64,000 nt of DNA from an uncultured Blautia sp. (GTDB lineage Bacteria > Bacillota > Clostridia > Lachnospirales > Lachnospiraceae): the NCBI GenBank assembly GCA_900543715.1, contig UQSX01000005.1:28090-92089 (forward strand), given 5' to 3'. The notes beneath the pieces were generated by a model. The model was not told the DNA's origin. It did not search any database and saw nothing but the letters and a program-made list of their open reading frames with translations. Positions 41,969 to 50,430 of this stretch are shown piece after piece (position 1 is the first letter of the stretch; every line of letters begins with the position of its first letter). The translations under genes and the position numbers were made by a program.

Positions 41969-43963
41969 TCAGAACTCTCTTCCATTACGTGTGAACAATG
42001 GAATCTGGGCAAGGGGAGCATCTGCTGTGATTGTCTGACCTCCTGCCACCTTTTCACCCGTCCAGTAATTTGTCCATTCTGTACCTGCCGGAAGGTATAC
42101 TTCCCGACTCCTTGCCCCTTCAAACAAGATAGGCGCTACAAGAACGTCCGGTCCAAACATATACTGATCCTCAACTTCCCATGCTTTTGGATCATCCGGC
42201 ATATCGTAAAACAGCGGGCGCATGACCGGAGTTCCTTTCTCATGAGCTGCCTTCATCAGTTCTGTAATATAAGGTTTCATCTTTTCTCTCAGCTCCAGAT
42301 AGCCGCAAAGTATTTCATATGCCTCATCGCCAAAAGACCAGACCTCATTATCGGCGCCTGACACACAGGCTGCTCCTCCTTCGGATCCCATTGGAGGTTT
42401 ATGGGGTTCTCTGTCTCCATGAAGCCGCATGACAGGACAAAAGGTTCCGTATTCAAACCACCGGATCAGAAGTTCCCGGAATGCAGGATCATCGGGATTT
42501 CCTCCGTGAAATCCTCCGATATCTGTGGTAAACCAGGGAATTCCCGCAATTCCCATATTCAGTCCTGCCGCTACCTGATTCCGAAGTGATGAAAAGCTTG
42601 AGTGGATATCTCCTGACCATACCAATGCACCGTATTTCTGGGACCCTGCCCAGGCACATCGGAGCAGGTTGATCACGTTTTCCTGCCCCTCTGCTGTCAT
42701 TCCGTCATAGAAGGTTTTGGCATACAGTTCCGGATATATATTGCCAATCTGTACGTTTGGTCCCAGATAGTAACGATAGTTTTCAAAATCATATACACTG
42801 TATTCCGGTTCTGCTTCGTCCAGCCAGAAAGTTTTAATACCTTTATCATAATAATTCTTTTTTGCTTTATCCCATAAATATTTTCTGGCTTCCGGATTTG
42901 TGGCGTCATAATGGATCGTATTTCCCTGAAAGTCCATTACAATACGGAAACCTCTCTCTGTCCGTACAAGGTATCCCTTTTCCAGCATTTCCTCATAGTT
43001 TTCACTGCGGCGGTCTACAGTAGGCCAGATAGAGACCATAAGTTCAATCCCCATATCCTTCAGTTCCCGGACCATGGCATCCGGATCCGGCCAGTATTTT
43101 GGATCAAAACGCCAGTCTCCCTGAAGAGGCCAGTGAAAATAATCAATGACGATCACTGAAATCGGAAGTCCTCTTTTCTTATACTCTCTGGCCACGTTTA
43201 ATAATTCTTCCTGAGTCTGGTAGCGCAGTTTGCACTGCCAGAATCCCATAGCATACTCCGGCATCATGGGAACAGTTCCCGTGGCCTTAGCATAGGATTC
43301 CTCAATCTCTGCAGGCGTGTCCCCTGCCGTGATCCAATAATCCAGTTGTTTCGTGGAATATGCCTCCCATGTTGTGATATTTTTTCCAAAGATCACCCTG
43401 CCCACTGCAGGATTATTCCAGAGAAATCCGTATCCCAAAGATGAGATCATAAATGGCACACTGGCCTGAGAATTTCTCTGGGCCAGTTCAAGGTCTGTTC
43501 CTTTCAAATCCAGATACGGCTGCTGATACTGTCCCATTCCAAAAATCTTTTCATTTTTTCCGGAAACAAACCTCATGGAAAGATGATAGTCTCCTCCGAT
43601 ATTGGGCTTAAATTCCCTTGCCTCAATTTCCAGAGCGCTGCAGTAATCAGCAAACACATCTTTTCGGTTTCTCAGATATTCCTCCAGAAGCACCTTTCCT
43701 GCCGCATTATAAAAGGTCAGTTTTCCTGCCCTGGTAATCTCTGCCCGGATCTTTCCGTTTTTTATAAATGCAGTCTTTTCGTCAATATGGATCTGGGCAT
43801 CTATGTTTTCCGTTTTCATGGACAAAGCCCAGTCATCGTCTGTAAACGCCGCATTTTTCGTTGCCCGGATACGAAAAGCATTTTCTCCCCAGGGTTCAAT
43901 TCTTACAGTTTCCGCATCATAATGATAAATTAAAATTCCCTTTTTATTAGTAAATACCGCCAT
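41969..43963 (-). CDS. GH31 glycosidase (alpha-xylosidase / alpha-glucosidase)
   Basis: 664 residues, cytosolic. Family motifs: VIDYFHWPLQGDWRFDPKYWPDP near residue 250, nucleophile region FWLDEAEPEYSV near residue 382, and the acid/base aspartate in LVWSGDIHSSFSS near residue 450. The DEAEPE version of the nucleophile motif differs from the KTDFGE of the neighbouring enzyme and is seen in the xylosidase/transglucosylase branch of GH31. The two enzymes share an operon and probably remove different alpha-linked side residues of one imported oligosaccharide. Confidence 0.9.
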   Translation of the reverse strand: MAVFTNKKGILIYHYDAETVRIEPWGENAFRIRATKNAAFTDDDWALSMKTENIDAQIHIDEKTAFIKNGKIRAEITRAGKLTFYNAAGKVLLEEYLRNRKDVFADYCSALEIEAREFKPNIGGDYHLSMRFVSGKNEKIFGMGQYQQPYLDLKGTDLELAQRNSQASVPFMISSLGYGFLWNNPAVGRVIFGKNITTWEAYSTKQLDYWITAGDTPAEIEESYAKATGTVPMMPEYAMGFWQCKLRYQTQEELLNVAREYKKRGLPISVIVIDYFHWPLQGDWRFDPKYWPDPDAMVRELKDMGIELMVSIWPTVDRRSENYEEMLEKGYLVRTERGFRIVMDFQGNTIHYDATNPEARKYLWDKAKKNYYDKGIKTFWLDEAEPEYSVYDFENYRYYLGPNVQIGNIYPELYAKTFYDGMTAEGQENVINLLRCAWAGSQKYGALVWSGDIHSSFSSLRNQVAAGLNMGIAGIPWFTTDIGGFHGGNPDDPAFRELLIRWFEYGTFCPVMRLHGDREPHKPPMGSEGGAACVSGADNEVWSFGDEAYEILCGYLELREKMKPYITELMKAAHEKGTPVMRPLFYDMPDDPKAWEVEDQYMFGPDVLVAPILFEGARSREVYLPAGTEWTNYWTGEKVAGGQTITADAPLAQIPLFTRNGREF

Positions 43964-43994
43964 AGTCTTTTACCTTTCATGATAGTTTCTCATA

Positions 43995-44852
43995 TCAGCC
44001 CTTTACAGATCCACTTGTAATTCCTTCGACAATATATCTCTGCATAGTCACAAAAATGATCACACAGGGAAGGATCAGCAGCACGCCATAGGCCATAATA
44101 CTGTTCCATTTTGTTCCATACTGGTTCATAAAAGTATAGATTGCTGAAGTCATAGGTCTCATGTTTTCTGCAGTGTTAAATGTCATACTGTATGCCAGAT
44201 CGTTCCATGCATAAACAAATCCGAAACATGCCCCTGTTATAACTGCAGGTCTTGAGATTGGAACAACAATACTGAAAAAAGCCCGGAGGGTTCCGCATCC
44301 GTCAATCTTCGCCGCCTCTACCAATTCATCAGAAATACTTAGGAAGCTGGGCCGAAGCATCAGCACAACAAAAGGAATCGAAATGGTCGCTGTGGAAAGG
44401 ATCGGCGCCAGATATGTATTTAAAAGCTGCAGGTTTGAAAAAATTAAAAATAAGGGTGTCAATACAAGGGAAGCCGGAAGCATCTGTGTTGTCAGGAAAA
44501 TAAGAATAAAAAATTTGCTTCCCTTTATTTTGTACTTGGCCAGTCCATATGCGGCCGGAACCGAAAGTGCCATGGAAATCAGCAGAGAACCCAGTGAAAT
44601 AATAATAGAGTTCTTTAAAGTCGTCCCCAAAACACTCATCTGATCTCTATAAGCGTCCAGCGTAAGCTCATGAGGCCATAATGTCGGCACTTTTGCAAAA
44701 ATTTCACTGTCTATTTTAAAAGAGTTTACAATAATCCAATATATTGGGAATAAAAATATACAGCATAGCACGATCGCCAGAATGTTAAAAAGTATATTTT
44801 TCCTTTTTTCAGCGGGAGTCTGATATACGATCTTCTCTTTCTTTTCTTTCAT
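43995..44852 (-). CDS. Carbohydrate ABC transporter permease (MalG type)
   Basis: About 285 residues with six membrane helices. The EAA loop that contacts the ATPase reads EAAKIDGCGTLRAFFSIVVPISRPA near residue 190. ATG 44852 is 2 bp after the stop of the partner permease and has AGGTGG upstream. It is the second transmembrane subunit of the importer fed by the binding protein at 45.8-47.1 kb. No ATPase gene occurs in the locus. Confidence 0.93.
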   Translation of the reverse strand: MKEKKEKIVYQTPAEKRKNILFNILAIVLCCIFLFPIYWIIVNSFKIDSEIFAKVPTLWPHELTLDAYRDQMSVLGTTLKNSIIISLGSLLISMALSVPAAYGLAKYKIKGSKFFILIFLTTQMLPASLVLTPLFLIFSNLQLLNTYLAPILSTATISIPFVVLMLRPSFLSISDELVEAAKIDGCGTLRAFFSIVVPISRPAVITGACFGFVYAWNDLAYSMTFNTAENMRPMTSAIYTFMNQYGTKWNSIMAYGVLLILPCVIIFVTMQRYIVEGITSGSVKG

Positions 44853-44854
44853 GA

Positions 44855-45745
44855 TCAATCCACCTCACTTGTCGATATTGTCTTCAGATAAATCAATGCG
44901 ACAATAAATAAGCATACAAACAGTACACAAGCCGCAGCCGCTCCCTGCCCAAACTGGAACTGCTGGAAGGATAACTTATAAGAATAGGTTGAGAGAACTT
45001 CTGTTGAGTCTACCGGACCTCCTCCTGTCATTACATATACCAGGTCAAACACTTTGAATGTAAGGACAAATCCTAAAACAAGTGTAGACATAATCGTAGG
45101 CTTCAACAGAGGAAGCGTGATCTTGAAAAACTGCTGTCTCTTTGTTGCTCCGTCAATGGATGCCGCCTCATAGACATCTGTAGAAATATTGTTAAGTCCG
45201 GTGGTAAGAAGAAGCATATTAAAGGGAATACCTACCCAGGAGTTTGCAATGATAAGTACAGCCATTCCTGTTCCGCCGTTCAGCAGCCATCCTATCGGTT
45301 CATCAATGATATGCAGATTCATTAAAAGTGTATTGATGATTCCCGAATCCTGAGAAAACATAAATTTAAACACCAGAGCTGTAACTGTAACCGGAAGCAT
45401 CCAGCTTATTACGACCAGACCTCTGATGGGCTTTGCAAAGGTAAATTTCTTTGCGAAAAACATAGCCAGCAAAAAGCCGATGGTAAATTGGATCACCAGA
45501 CAGCCGATGGTATAAATGAATGTATGCTGTATTGCATGTGCAAAAGTCGGATCTGAAAAAATCGCCTTGTAATTACTGAATCCGATAAATGCACGTCCCG
45601 AATCCTTCAATGTAAAAGCTGTTGCATCCTGAAAACTGATTACCCAGTTATATACAATGGGATAACCGATAAATACCAGCATATAAATTACTGCCGGCAA
45701 TACAAATGCATAACCAACTAAATTTCCTTTTCCTTTACGTTTCAC
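44855..45745 (-). CDS. Carbohydrate ABC transporter permease (MalF type)
   Basis: About 296 residues, six membrane helices, EAA loop EAASIDGATKRQQFFKITLPLLKP near residue 195. I place the start at GTG 45745 (VKRKGKGNLVGYAF), 7 nt after AGGAGG; the frame is open for 27 more codons, but those overlap the hairpin behind the binding-protein gene. It forms the heterodimeric pore with the MalG-type subunit. Confidence 0.92.
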   Translation of the reverse strand: MKRKGKGNLVGYAFVLPAVIYMLVFIGYPIVYNWVISFQDATAFTLKDSGRAFIGFSNYKAIFSDPTFAHAIQHTFIYTIGCLVIQFTIGFLLAMFFAKKFTFAKPIRGLVVISWMLPVTVTALVFKFMFSQDSGIINTLLMNLHIIDEPIGWLLNGGTGMAVLIIANSWVGIPFNMLLLTTGLNNISTDVYEAASIDGATKRQQFFKITLPLLKPTIMSTLVLGFVLTFKVFDLVYVMTGGGPVDSTEVLSTYSYKLSFQQFQFGQGAAAACVLFVCLFIVALIYLKTISTSEVD

Positions 45746-45761
45746 AGTCATACCTCCTATA

Positions 45762-45797
45762 AAAAGGGCCGCCGGGCAATATGCCGGGCAGCCTTTT
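45762..45797 (-). terminator. Partial terminator/attenuator between binding protein and permeases
   Basis: Minus strand: GGCTGCC pairs with GGCGGCC (one G-U), inner GGCA pairs with TGCC, then TTTTTATAGG. Such a hairpin after the first gene of an ABC operon usually lowers expression of the membrane subunits relative to the binding protein. Confidence 0.55.
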
Positions 45798-45833
45798 TTG
45801 TATTTAGGGTGATTATAGTTTTTCAATCACAAA

Positions 45834-47123
45834 TTACTCATTTCCAAGTCCTGCAACAGTAGCTGCGGCCTCATCCATTGCAGTATCAACATCCTTCGCT
45901 CCTGTGAACACTTCCTGCTGAGCAGTATAGATTGCAGCGGAAAGTTCCGGCCATGACGGAGATGGTCCACGGGACTGTGCGTTTGGCATAATTTCTGCAA
46001 ATACCTTCCAGTTTGGTTCATCTGCATAGAGGCTTTCGGTGTCAACATCACTTCTCGGTGACAGACGTCCGATAGATTTACAGATTTCTGCTGATTTTTC
46101 TTTACTTGTGATCCAGGAAACAAACTTCCATGCAGCTTCTTTATTAGCGCCTGTACAGATACCGATATTTTCTCCTCCGAGACAGGAAGCATAGTCACCG
46201 TTATCAGCCTTTGGAACCTGGGCCACGCTATAGGTTAAGTCTGGAGCATCCTCTTCCAGACCTGAGAACTGCCATGGACCATTGATCATCATAGCTGCTT
46301 TTCCAGATGCAAACTGTTTCTCTGCATCTGCCTGTGTCCAGTTTACACATTCGCTGCTCACATATCCTTTGTCGATCAGGCCTTTCAGATAGGTCATTGC
46401 TTCTTTGGAAGCATCTGAGGAAAGATCATCTACAGAGCCGCCTGCTGAAAGAAGCCATGGCATAAACTGGAATGTTCCCTCTTCATTATTGATCGCAGAA
46501 ATTGCAAGTCCGTATGTACCGTCTTTTGTCAGTTTTTCACAGGCAGCTTCCAGCTCAGACCATGTAGTGGGAACCTCTACTCCTGCCTCCTGCAAAAGCT
46601 GTTCATTATAGAACAGTCCCAGACAGTTATTGCCCCAGGGAAGTCCATACAATTTTCCGTCATAATAGCAGGATGCAATAGAACCTTCCAGGAAATTCGT
46701 GTCTCCCGACTCTTCATATAAATCCGTGATATCCTCAAATACCCCCATTGCCGCATAGGAGTTATGATCCGGGTTATCAACCATTCCCACATCCGGAAGC
46801 TCTCCTGATACAACTCCGATGGTATACTGTTTCATCAGTTCTTCCCTTGGAAGATACTGTGTCTCAACGTATATTTCATCCTGAGACTCATTAAATTCAT
46901 CTACTGCTTCCTGTACAAATTTTCCTTCCTTGTCTGTAGACATGTAGTGCCAGAAAGAAATCACTGTTTTTCCTTCTGTGTCGGCACTTGAAGTTTCCGT
47001 ACTCTCCTCTGTTGTCTCACTGCTGCTTTCTGAACTGGTGTCAGCGCTGGTTCCGCCACAGCCTGCCAGCAGTCCAGCCGCCATAGACATAACTGCCATG
47101 ATTGCCACAAGTTTCCTTTTCAT
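45834..47123 (-). CDS. Sugar ABC transporter substrate-binding lipoprotein
   Basis: 429 residues. A lipoprotein signal with lipobox LLAGC (Cys at residue 21), a Ser/Thr/Glu-rich linker, then a cluster-B (family 1) solute-binding fold with VISFWHYMSTDKEGKFVQEAVDEF at the start and MINGPWQFSGL in the hinge region near residue 280. It is the extracellular receptor for the importer and the first gene of the glycoside operon. Start ATG 47123 has GGGAGGT upstream. Confidence 0.94.
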   Translation of the reverse strand: MKRKLVAIMAVMSMAAGLLAGCGGTSADTSSESSSETTEESTETSSADTEGKTVISFWHYMSTDKEGKFVQEAVDEFNESQDEIYVETQYLPREELMKQYTIGVVSGELPDVGMVDNPDHNSYAAMGVFEDITDLYEESGDTNFLEGSIASCYYDGKLYGLPWGNNCLGLFYNEQLLQEAGVEVPTTWSELEAACEKLTKDGTYGLAISAINNEEGTFQFMPWLLSAGGSVDDLSSDASKEAMTYLKGLIDKGYVSSECVNWTQADAEKQFASGKAAMMINGPWQFSGLEEDAPDLTYSVAQVPKADNGDYASCLGGENIGICTGANKEAAWKFVSWITSKEKSAEICKSIGRLSPRSDVDTESLYADEPNWKVFAEIMPNAQSRGPSPSWPELSAAIYTAQQEVFTGAKDVDTAMDEAAATVAGLGNE

Positions 47124-47158
47124 TTTCTTTTACCTCCCGTAGTTCTTTTGATAAGTAA

Positions 47159-47218
47159 AGTATACCAGTCAGATTTCCTAATTTAACTTCCAAAATCTTA
47201 AAAAAAGTATACTTTTTT
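47159..47218 (-). promoter_or_regulatory. Promoter region of the glycoside operon with an 18-bp palindrome
   Basis: A minus-strand -10 TATACT (47159-47164) has no good -35, which fits activator dependence. The perfect palindrome AAAAAAGTATACTTTTTT lies at 47201-47218, about 40 bp upstream of the -10, where an AraC-type activator such as the YesN-like regulator could bind. The binding partner is inferred. Confidence 0.5.
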
Positions 47219-47271
47219 CATAGTCACAGAGATGTAAAACATTGCCATTCTATGAAATATCGCCTTTTCCG

Positions 47272-47300
47272 TTGACATTTTTTCCCTAAAATGCTATATT
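47272..47300 (+). promoter_or_regulatory. Promoter of the PadR operon
   Basis: TTGACA (47272-47277) and TATATT (47295-47300) with a 17-bp spacer, plus strand, about 65 bp upstream of the PadR start. Confidence 0.75.
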
Positions 47301-47302
47301 AA

Positions 47303-47334
47303 AATCGTAATATCGCAGTGCGATGTATCGTAGT
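47303..47334. promoter_or_regulatory. Probable PadR operator
   Basis: Just downstream of the -10 lies the 13-bp palindrome ATCGCAGTGCGAT (47312-47324), flanked on both sides by ATCGTA. The position over the transcription start and the repeated ATCG(T/C)A units fit autorepression by the PadR protein encoded next. Confidence 0.55.
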
Positions 47335-47366
47335 GAAATATATTATCAATTACCGAGGTGAGCTCC

Positions 47367-47696
47367 ATGAATTCCCACATCCAAAAGGTTTATGTACCTA
47401 TGACCGAAACGGGCTTTTATATTTTATTATGTCTTCTGGAGGAATCCCATGGCTACGGCATTGTCCAGAAAGTGGAAACTCTGACTCACGGCCAGATCCG
47501 CCTGAGCCCCGGGACCCTCTATGGCAGCCTTTCTAAAATGGAAAAGGACGGCCTGATCCAATTCATACGGGAGGAAGAGAAACGGAAGATCTACAAGATT
47601 ACAGATTTAGGAAGGCAGGTCCTGGACCTGGAAATGAAACGGATAGAACGGCTGTATCAGAATATGATGGAGGTGCGTGAAAATGAAAGATCGTAA
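47367..47696 (+). CDS. PadR-family transcriptional regulator
   Basis: About 109 residues; start ATG 47367 after GAGGTGAG. The winged helix is typical for PadR: TGFYILLCLLEESHGYGIVQKVE, then IRLSPGTLYGSLSKMEKDGLIQ and the wing EEEKRKIYKITDLGRQVL, followed by a short C-terminal dimerisation helix. PadR regulators with a DUF2812 gene downstream usually repress their own operon and respond to membrane-active or small-molecule stress. It overlaps the DUF2812 gene. Confidence 0.92.
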   Translation: MNSHIQKVYVPMTETGFYILLCLLEESHGYGIVQKVETLTHGQIRLSPGTLYGSLSKMEKDGLIQFIREEEKRKIYKITDLGRQVLDLEMKRIERLYQNMMEVRENERS

Positions 47697-48231
47697 AATA
47701 AAATTCCGGTATTTTACTATTATGGAATGGGAAAAAGAGCAGGACTTCCTCCGCCGGGAGGGATTAAAAGGCTGGCGTTTTACAAAAGCCACATTACTGG
47801 GGATCTATCACTTTGAGAAATGCGAGCCGGAAGACGTGGTTTATCAGTTGGACTATAATCCTGACGGAATTGCTCACAAAGAACAATATGTCCAGATGTT
47901 CCAGGACTGCGGCTGGGAATATATCCAGGATTATTTCGGCTACAGTTATTTCCGGAAGCCGGCTTCTGAAATGGCCGGGGATGAAGAAATCTTCTGTGAT
48001 GACGAATCCAGACTGGAGATGGTAAAGCGGATTTTTCTCAGCCGTATGGTTCCCCTTATAGCCATTTTCTTTTTGCTGGTTATTCCCAACCTGTATACCC
48101 AAAGTACGAATCATTCCTTAGCAGGGTATGCGCTGAACTGGGCATTCTGGATACTTTTTATCCTGTATCTCTTTCTTTTTCTGGTACTTGGCCGTCAGTT
48201 TTGGAAATACTGGAAAAAACTGAGCAGATAA
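47683..48231 (+). CDS. DUF2812 domain membrane protein
   Basis: 182 residues. The N-terminal 120 form the soluble DUF2812 domain (KIKFRYFTIMEWEKEQDFLRREGLKGW... and YVQMFQDCGWEYIQDYFGYSYFRKP), and the C-terminal part has two membrane helices near residues 123-145 and 150-172. Start ATG 47683, GGAGGTG upstream, overlapping the end of the PadR gene by 14 nt. DUF2812 proteins nearly always sit beside PadR genes; their function is unknown. Confidence 0.9.
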   Translation: MKDRKIKFRYFTIMEWEKEQDFLRREGLKGWRFTKATLLGIYHFEKCEPEDVVYQLDYNPDGIAHKEQYVQMFQDCGWEYIQDYFGYSYFRKPASEMAGDEEIFCDDESRLEMVKRIFLSRMVPLIAIFFLLVIPNLYTQSTNHSLAGYALNWAFWILFILYLFLFLVLGRQFWKYWKKLSR

Positions 48232-48319
48232 GATTTCCCTCCTGTTCAGTTTCTGCTTTTATCTTTACCGGCAACAAAAGGCTGGATTTTATTAAAATTT
48301 TCATTAAGGAGGACTACCG

Positions 48320-48496
48320 ATGGATCGTTTTAAGAAAGTGTACCGGCAAGGCACTATTGAAGTGGTTGAAATCTGGGTCGATACCGAGACAGGTGTCAAT
48401 TATCTGTTTCACCGAAATGGAAATGCATCAGGTTTAACACCATTGCTTGACAAAGATGGCAAACCTGTTGTATCATCTGAGCTTTCTCATAAGTAG
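48320..48496 (+). CDS. DUF6440-like small protein
   Basis: 58 residues: MDRFKKVYRQGTIEVVEIW, then VDTETGVNYLFHRNGNASG, LTPLLDKDGKPVVSSELSHK. AAGGAGG lies 7 nt before the ATG. The core WVDTETGVNYLFH...GLTPLLDKDGKPV matches the small DUF6440 family (a beta-rich domain often found in Firmicute genomes and mobile elements). It follows the DUF2812 gene by 88 bp and is followed by a bidirectional terminator, so it probably ends the PadR operon. No membrane segment. Function unknown. Confidence 0.75.
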   Translation: MDRFKKVYRQGTIEVVEIWVDTETGVNYLFHRNGNASGLTPLLDKDGKPVVSSELSHK

Positions 48497-48533
48497 GTGC
48501 AAGGCCTAGAGCTCACCTCGATATCGTAGAAAA

Positions 48534-48576
48534 ACCGGACAGAAAAGGCAGCCGTCTGGCCCTTTCTGTCCGATTT
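48534..48576. terminator. Bidirectional terminator
   Basis: Inverted repeat CGGACAGAAA / TTTCTGTCCG with inner GGC/GCC pairing. Followed by ATTTTAATTT on the plus strand and by TTTTTC on the minus strand, so it can serve the DUF6440 gene and the SEC-C gene, which converge here. Confidence 0.7.
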
Positions 48577-48586
48577 TAATTTCTCT

Positions 48587-50311
48587 TTATTTTTTCTTTC
48601 TGCCGCAGCAGTACTTATATTTCTTCCCGCTTCCGCAGGGGCAGGGATCATTGGGATAGATCTTTTTTGTTCCGGGAAAAGCGACTACCTTACAATCCTT
48701 ATCCGTCTCTTTCTTAGAATCTGCCAGCACACGGCTGGCATCCTGTTTTTCCGTTCTCATTGCTTCCACCTCATAATCCGTAAATCCCCGGTTTTCCCAG
48801 GTGCGGACATATGGCTGCAGATTTTTAATGATCTTTGTCAGCTTTATCTTCCGGCCTTTCCTGGTTTCTTTACAGTATTCCATAGCCAGAGAAGCACATT
48901 CTTCCGGTTCTCCATTCTTCTGCAGGGAATCCAGAACCGCATAGTATAGGATTAGACTGTGAGGCATATCCTGATCCATCTCCTCAGAAAAAAATTCCAG
49001 CATAGGCAGGGTATGTTCGTCTGGTTCCTGGCATTCTACTTCTCCGTACCGAAGAAAGTCTTCTTTATCCATGGGCAAATAATAAGGCAACTTCTCCTGG
49101 TCTTCTAAAAGTCGTACATATAGATCCACTTCTTCCAATTCTTCTTCCATAAGATATCCGTCTTTTACTGTCATTTCCCCGGGATACCGGGCAGCTATAT
49201 CTGCCAGTTCTTTTGCTGTGATCTTCTTATGCTCATATCCCCGGTAAATCTTCGCCAGATCTTCAAGGCTTATCACGCCGTAAAGATATACAGCGCTTTT
49301 ACAGTATCCGGAAAGCTCCCAGTGTCTCTCCAATTCCCTCTGAAAACTTCCCGTATAAATTTTTCGGAACTTTTCTTCTACATCTTTTGGCACTGTAAGA
49401 AACTCTCCGTCTCTAAGGCCGCAGTAAAAAGACAGGAGAGGTGATACGGAAACCAGTTCTTCCTGGATATAAATTCCTTTTTCCTCTATCGCCTCCTGGA
49501 AAAATCCCACTTCCTCCTGGGTTGATTCCGTCAGTACTTTCCTGAACTGTCCGGACTCCAGAAGACTGTTTTTCAGCCACTGGGCCAGCTCTGCCTTTTT
49601 GAATCTTGCCGGTTTTGGCAGATTGGCGTCTCGTGCGATTTCCAGAAGATCATCCTTTTTATAATTTTTGAAAACCTCCTCCAGAGACTCTTCCGGCTCT
49701 AACTCTCCAAAGTCCTCAAAATTCTCTTCTCCTCCGGCCCCTGCCATAGTTTTCAGGTATTTCCGGAGTTCCTCGTACATTTCCTTTTCACTATAAGGAA
49801 GACCATAATCTTCCGGATACGTACTTCCCTCAAACTTCGAGAATTTCATATGGGCCTTTAAATATTCATTGACCTTTTCCATTTCAAAAGGCTCCGCCTG
49901 GTCTATCACATCATAAAAACCCCAGATCCCGCCGCAGTCCTCGATCATATTGGGGCCTTTAAATTTCACTACCTGGGGATAACGCTTATCATAATCCAGG
50001 ATTTTTTCCACCAGTATGGTATGCTCCCAGTCATCTCCAAAATCATATGTATAAATAATCTTAGCCTTCTCATAAAACCACCGGTCAACCCCTCCCTGTA
50101 CGGCCTCTTCATCTCCGGCTTCCGAAGGACCATTAAAACAAATTCTTTCCTTGGGAATCACAAAACTAAAAAGATGGTCATGGGTCCAGCCGAATATGTA
50201 TTCAATCACATTGTCCAGATCTTCAAAACTTATTTTCTCCGGCACGATCACTCTTCTCCAGATGGGAGGGGAACTGCCCTTAATCGTTATCTTTAGTTGA
50301 TATCCTTTCAT
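48587..50311 (-). CDS. pRiA4b ORF-3-like protein with C-terminal SEC-C zinc motif
   Basis: 574 residues, cytosolic. The N-terminal 170 are a plasmid pRiA4b ORF-3 domain (YQLKITIKGSSPPIWRRVIVP, FGWTHDHLFSF, IYTYDFGDDWEHTILVEKI). The middle contains a short SAP-like element (LLEIARDANLPKPARFKKAELAQWL) and a long helical region. The C-terminus is a SEC-C zinc motif, NDPCPCGSGKKYKYCCG, which coordinates zinc through CXC...CC. The N-terminal domain is also found as a passenger of IS1096-type elements, but no transposase is nearby. Function unknown. Confidence 0.88.
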   Translation of the reverse strand: MKGYQLKITIKGSSPPIWRRVIVPEKISFEDLDNVIEYIFGWTHDHLFSFVIPKERICFNGPSEAGDEEAVQGGVDRWFYEKAKIIYTYDFGDDWEHTILVEKILDYDKRYPQVVKFKGPNMIEDCGGIWGFYDVIDQAEPFEMEKVNEYLKAHMKFSKFEGSTYPEDYGLPYSEKEMYEELRKYLKTMAGAGGEENFEDFGELEPEESLEEVFKNYKKDDLLEIARDANLPKPARFKKAELAQWLKNSLLESGQFRKVLTESTQEEVGFFQEAIEEKGIYIQEELVSVSPLLSFYCGLRDGEFLTVPKDVEEKFRKIYTGSFQRELERHWELSGYCKSAVYLYGVISLEDLAKIYRGYEHKKITAKELADIAARYPGEMTVKDGYLMEEELEEVDLYVRLLEDQEKLPYYLPMDKEDFLRYGEVECQEPDEHTLPMLEFFSEEMDQDMPHSLILYYAVLDSLQKNGEPEECASLAMEYCKETRKGRKIKLTKIIKNLQPYVRTWENRGFTDYEVEAMRTEKQDASRVLADSKKETDKDCKVVAFPGTKKIYPNDPCPCGSGKKYKYCCGRKKK

Positions 50312-50430
50312 AGTCTTCTCCCTTCATATAATTTTAGATTTTTAACTTCCGAATCTGTCTCTAAGCCAAACGAAGGACCATGTAAAGCTCCTAATATCGC
50401 TATGGTAATTTTTAATTTAGTATTTTTCAT
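50308..50430 (-). CDS. 40-residue ORF coupled to the SEC-C protein gene
   Basis: ATG 50430 (GAGG 5-6 nt upstream) starts MKNTKLKITIAILGALHG, then PSFGLETDSEVKNLKLYEGRRL, and its TGA stop overlaps the ATG of the next gene (ATGA). The N-terminus is hydrophobic like a short membrane or leader peptide. A promoter-like pair TTGAAA-18-TATATA lies just upstream. The coupling argues for a real leader ORF; no homologue is recognised. Confidence 0.4.
   Translation of the reverse strand: MKNTKLKITIAILGALHGPSFGLETDSEVKNLKLYEGRRL

Noticed and set aside
48587..50311. Insertion element of IS1096 type, suggested by the pRiA4b ORF-3 domain
   Set aside because: No transposase, terminal inverted repeats or target duplication found around the gene; the domain also occurs in ordinary chromosomal proteins.
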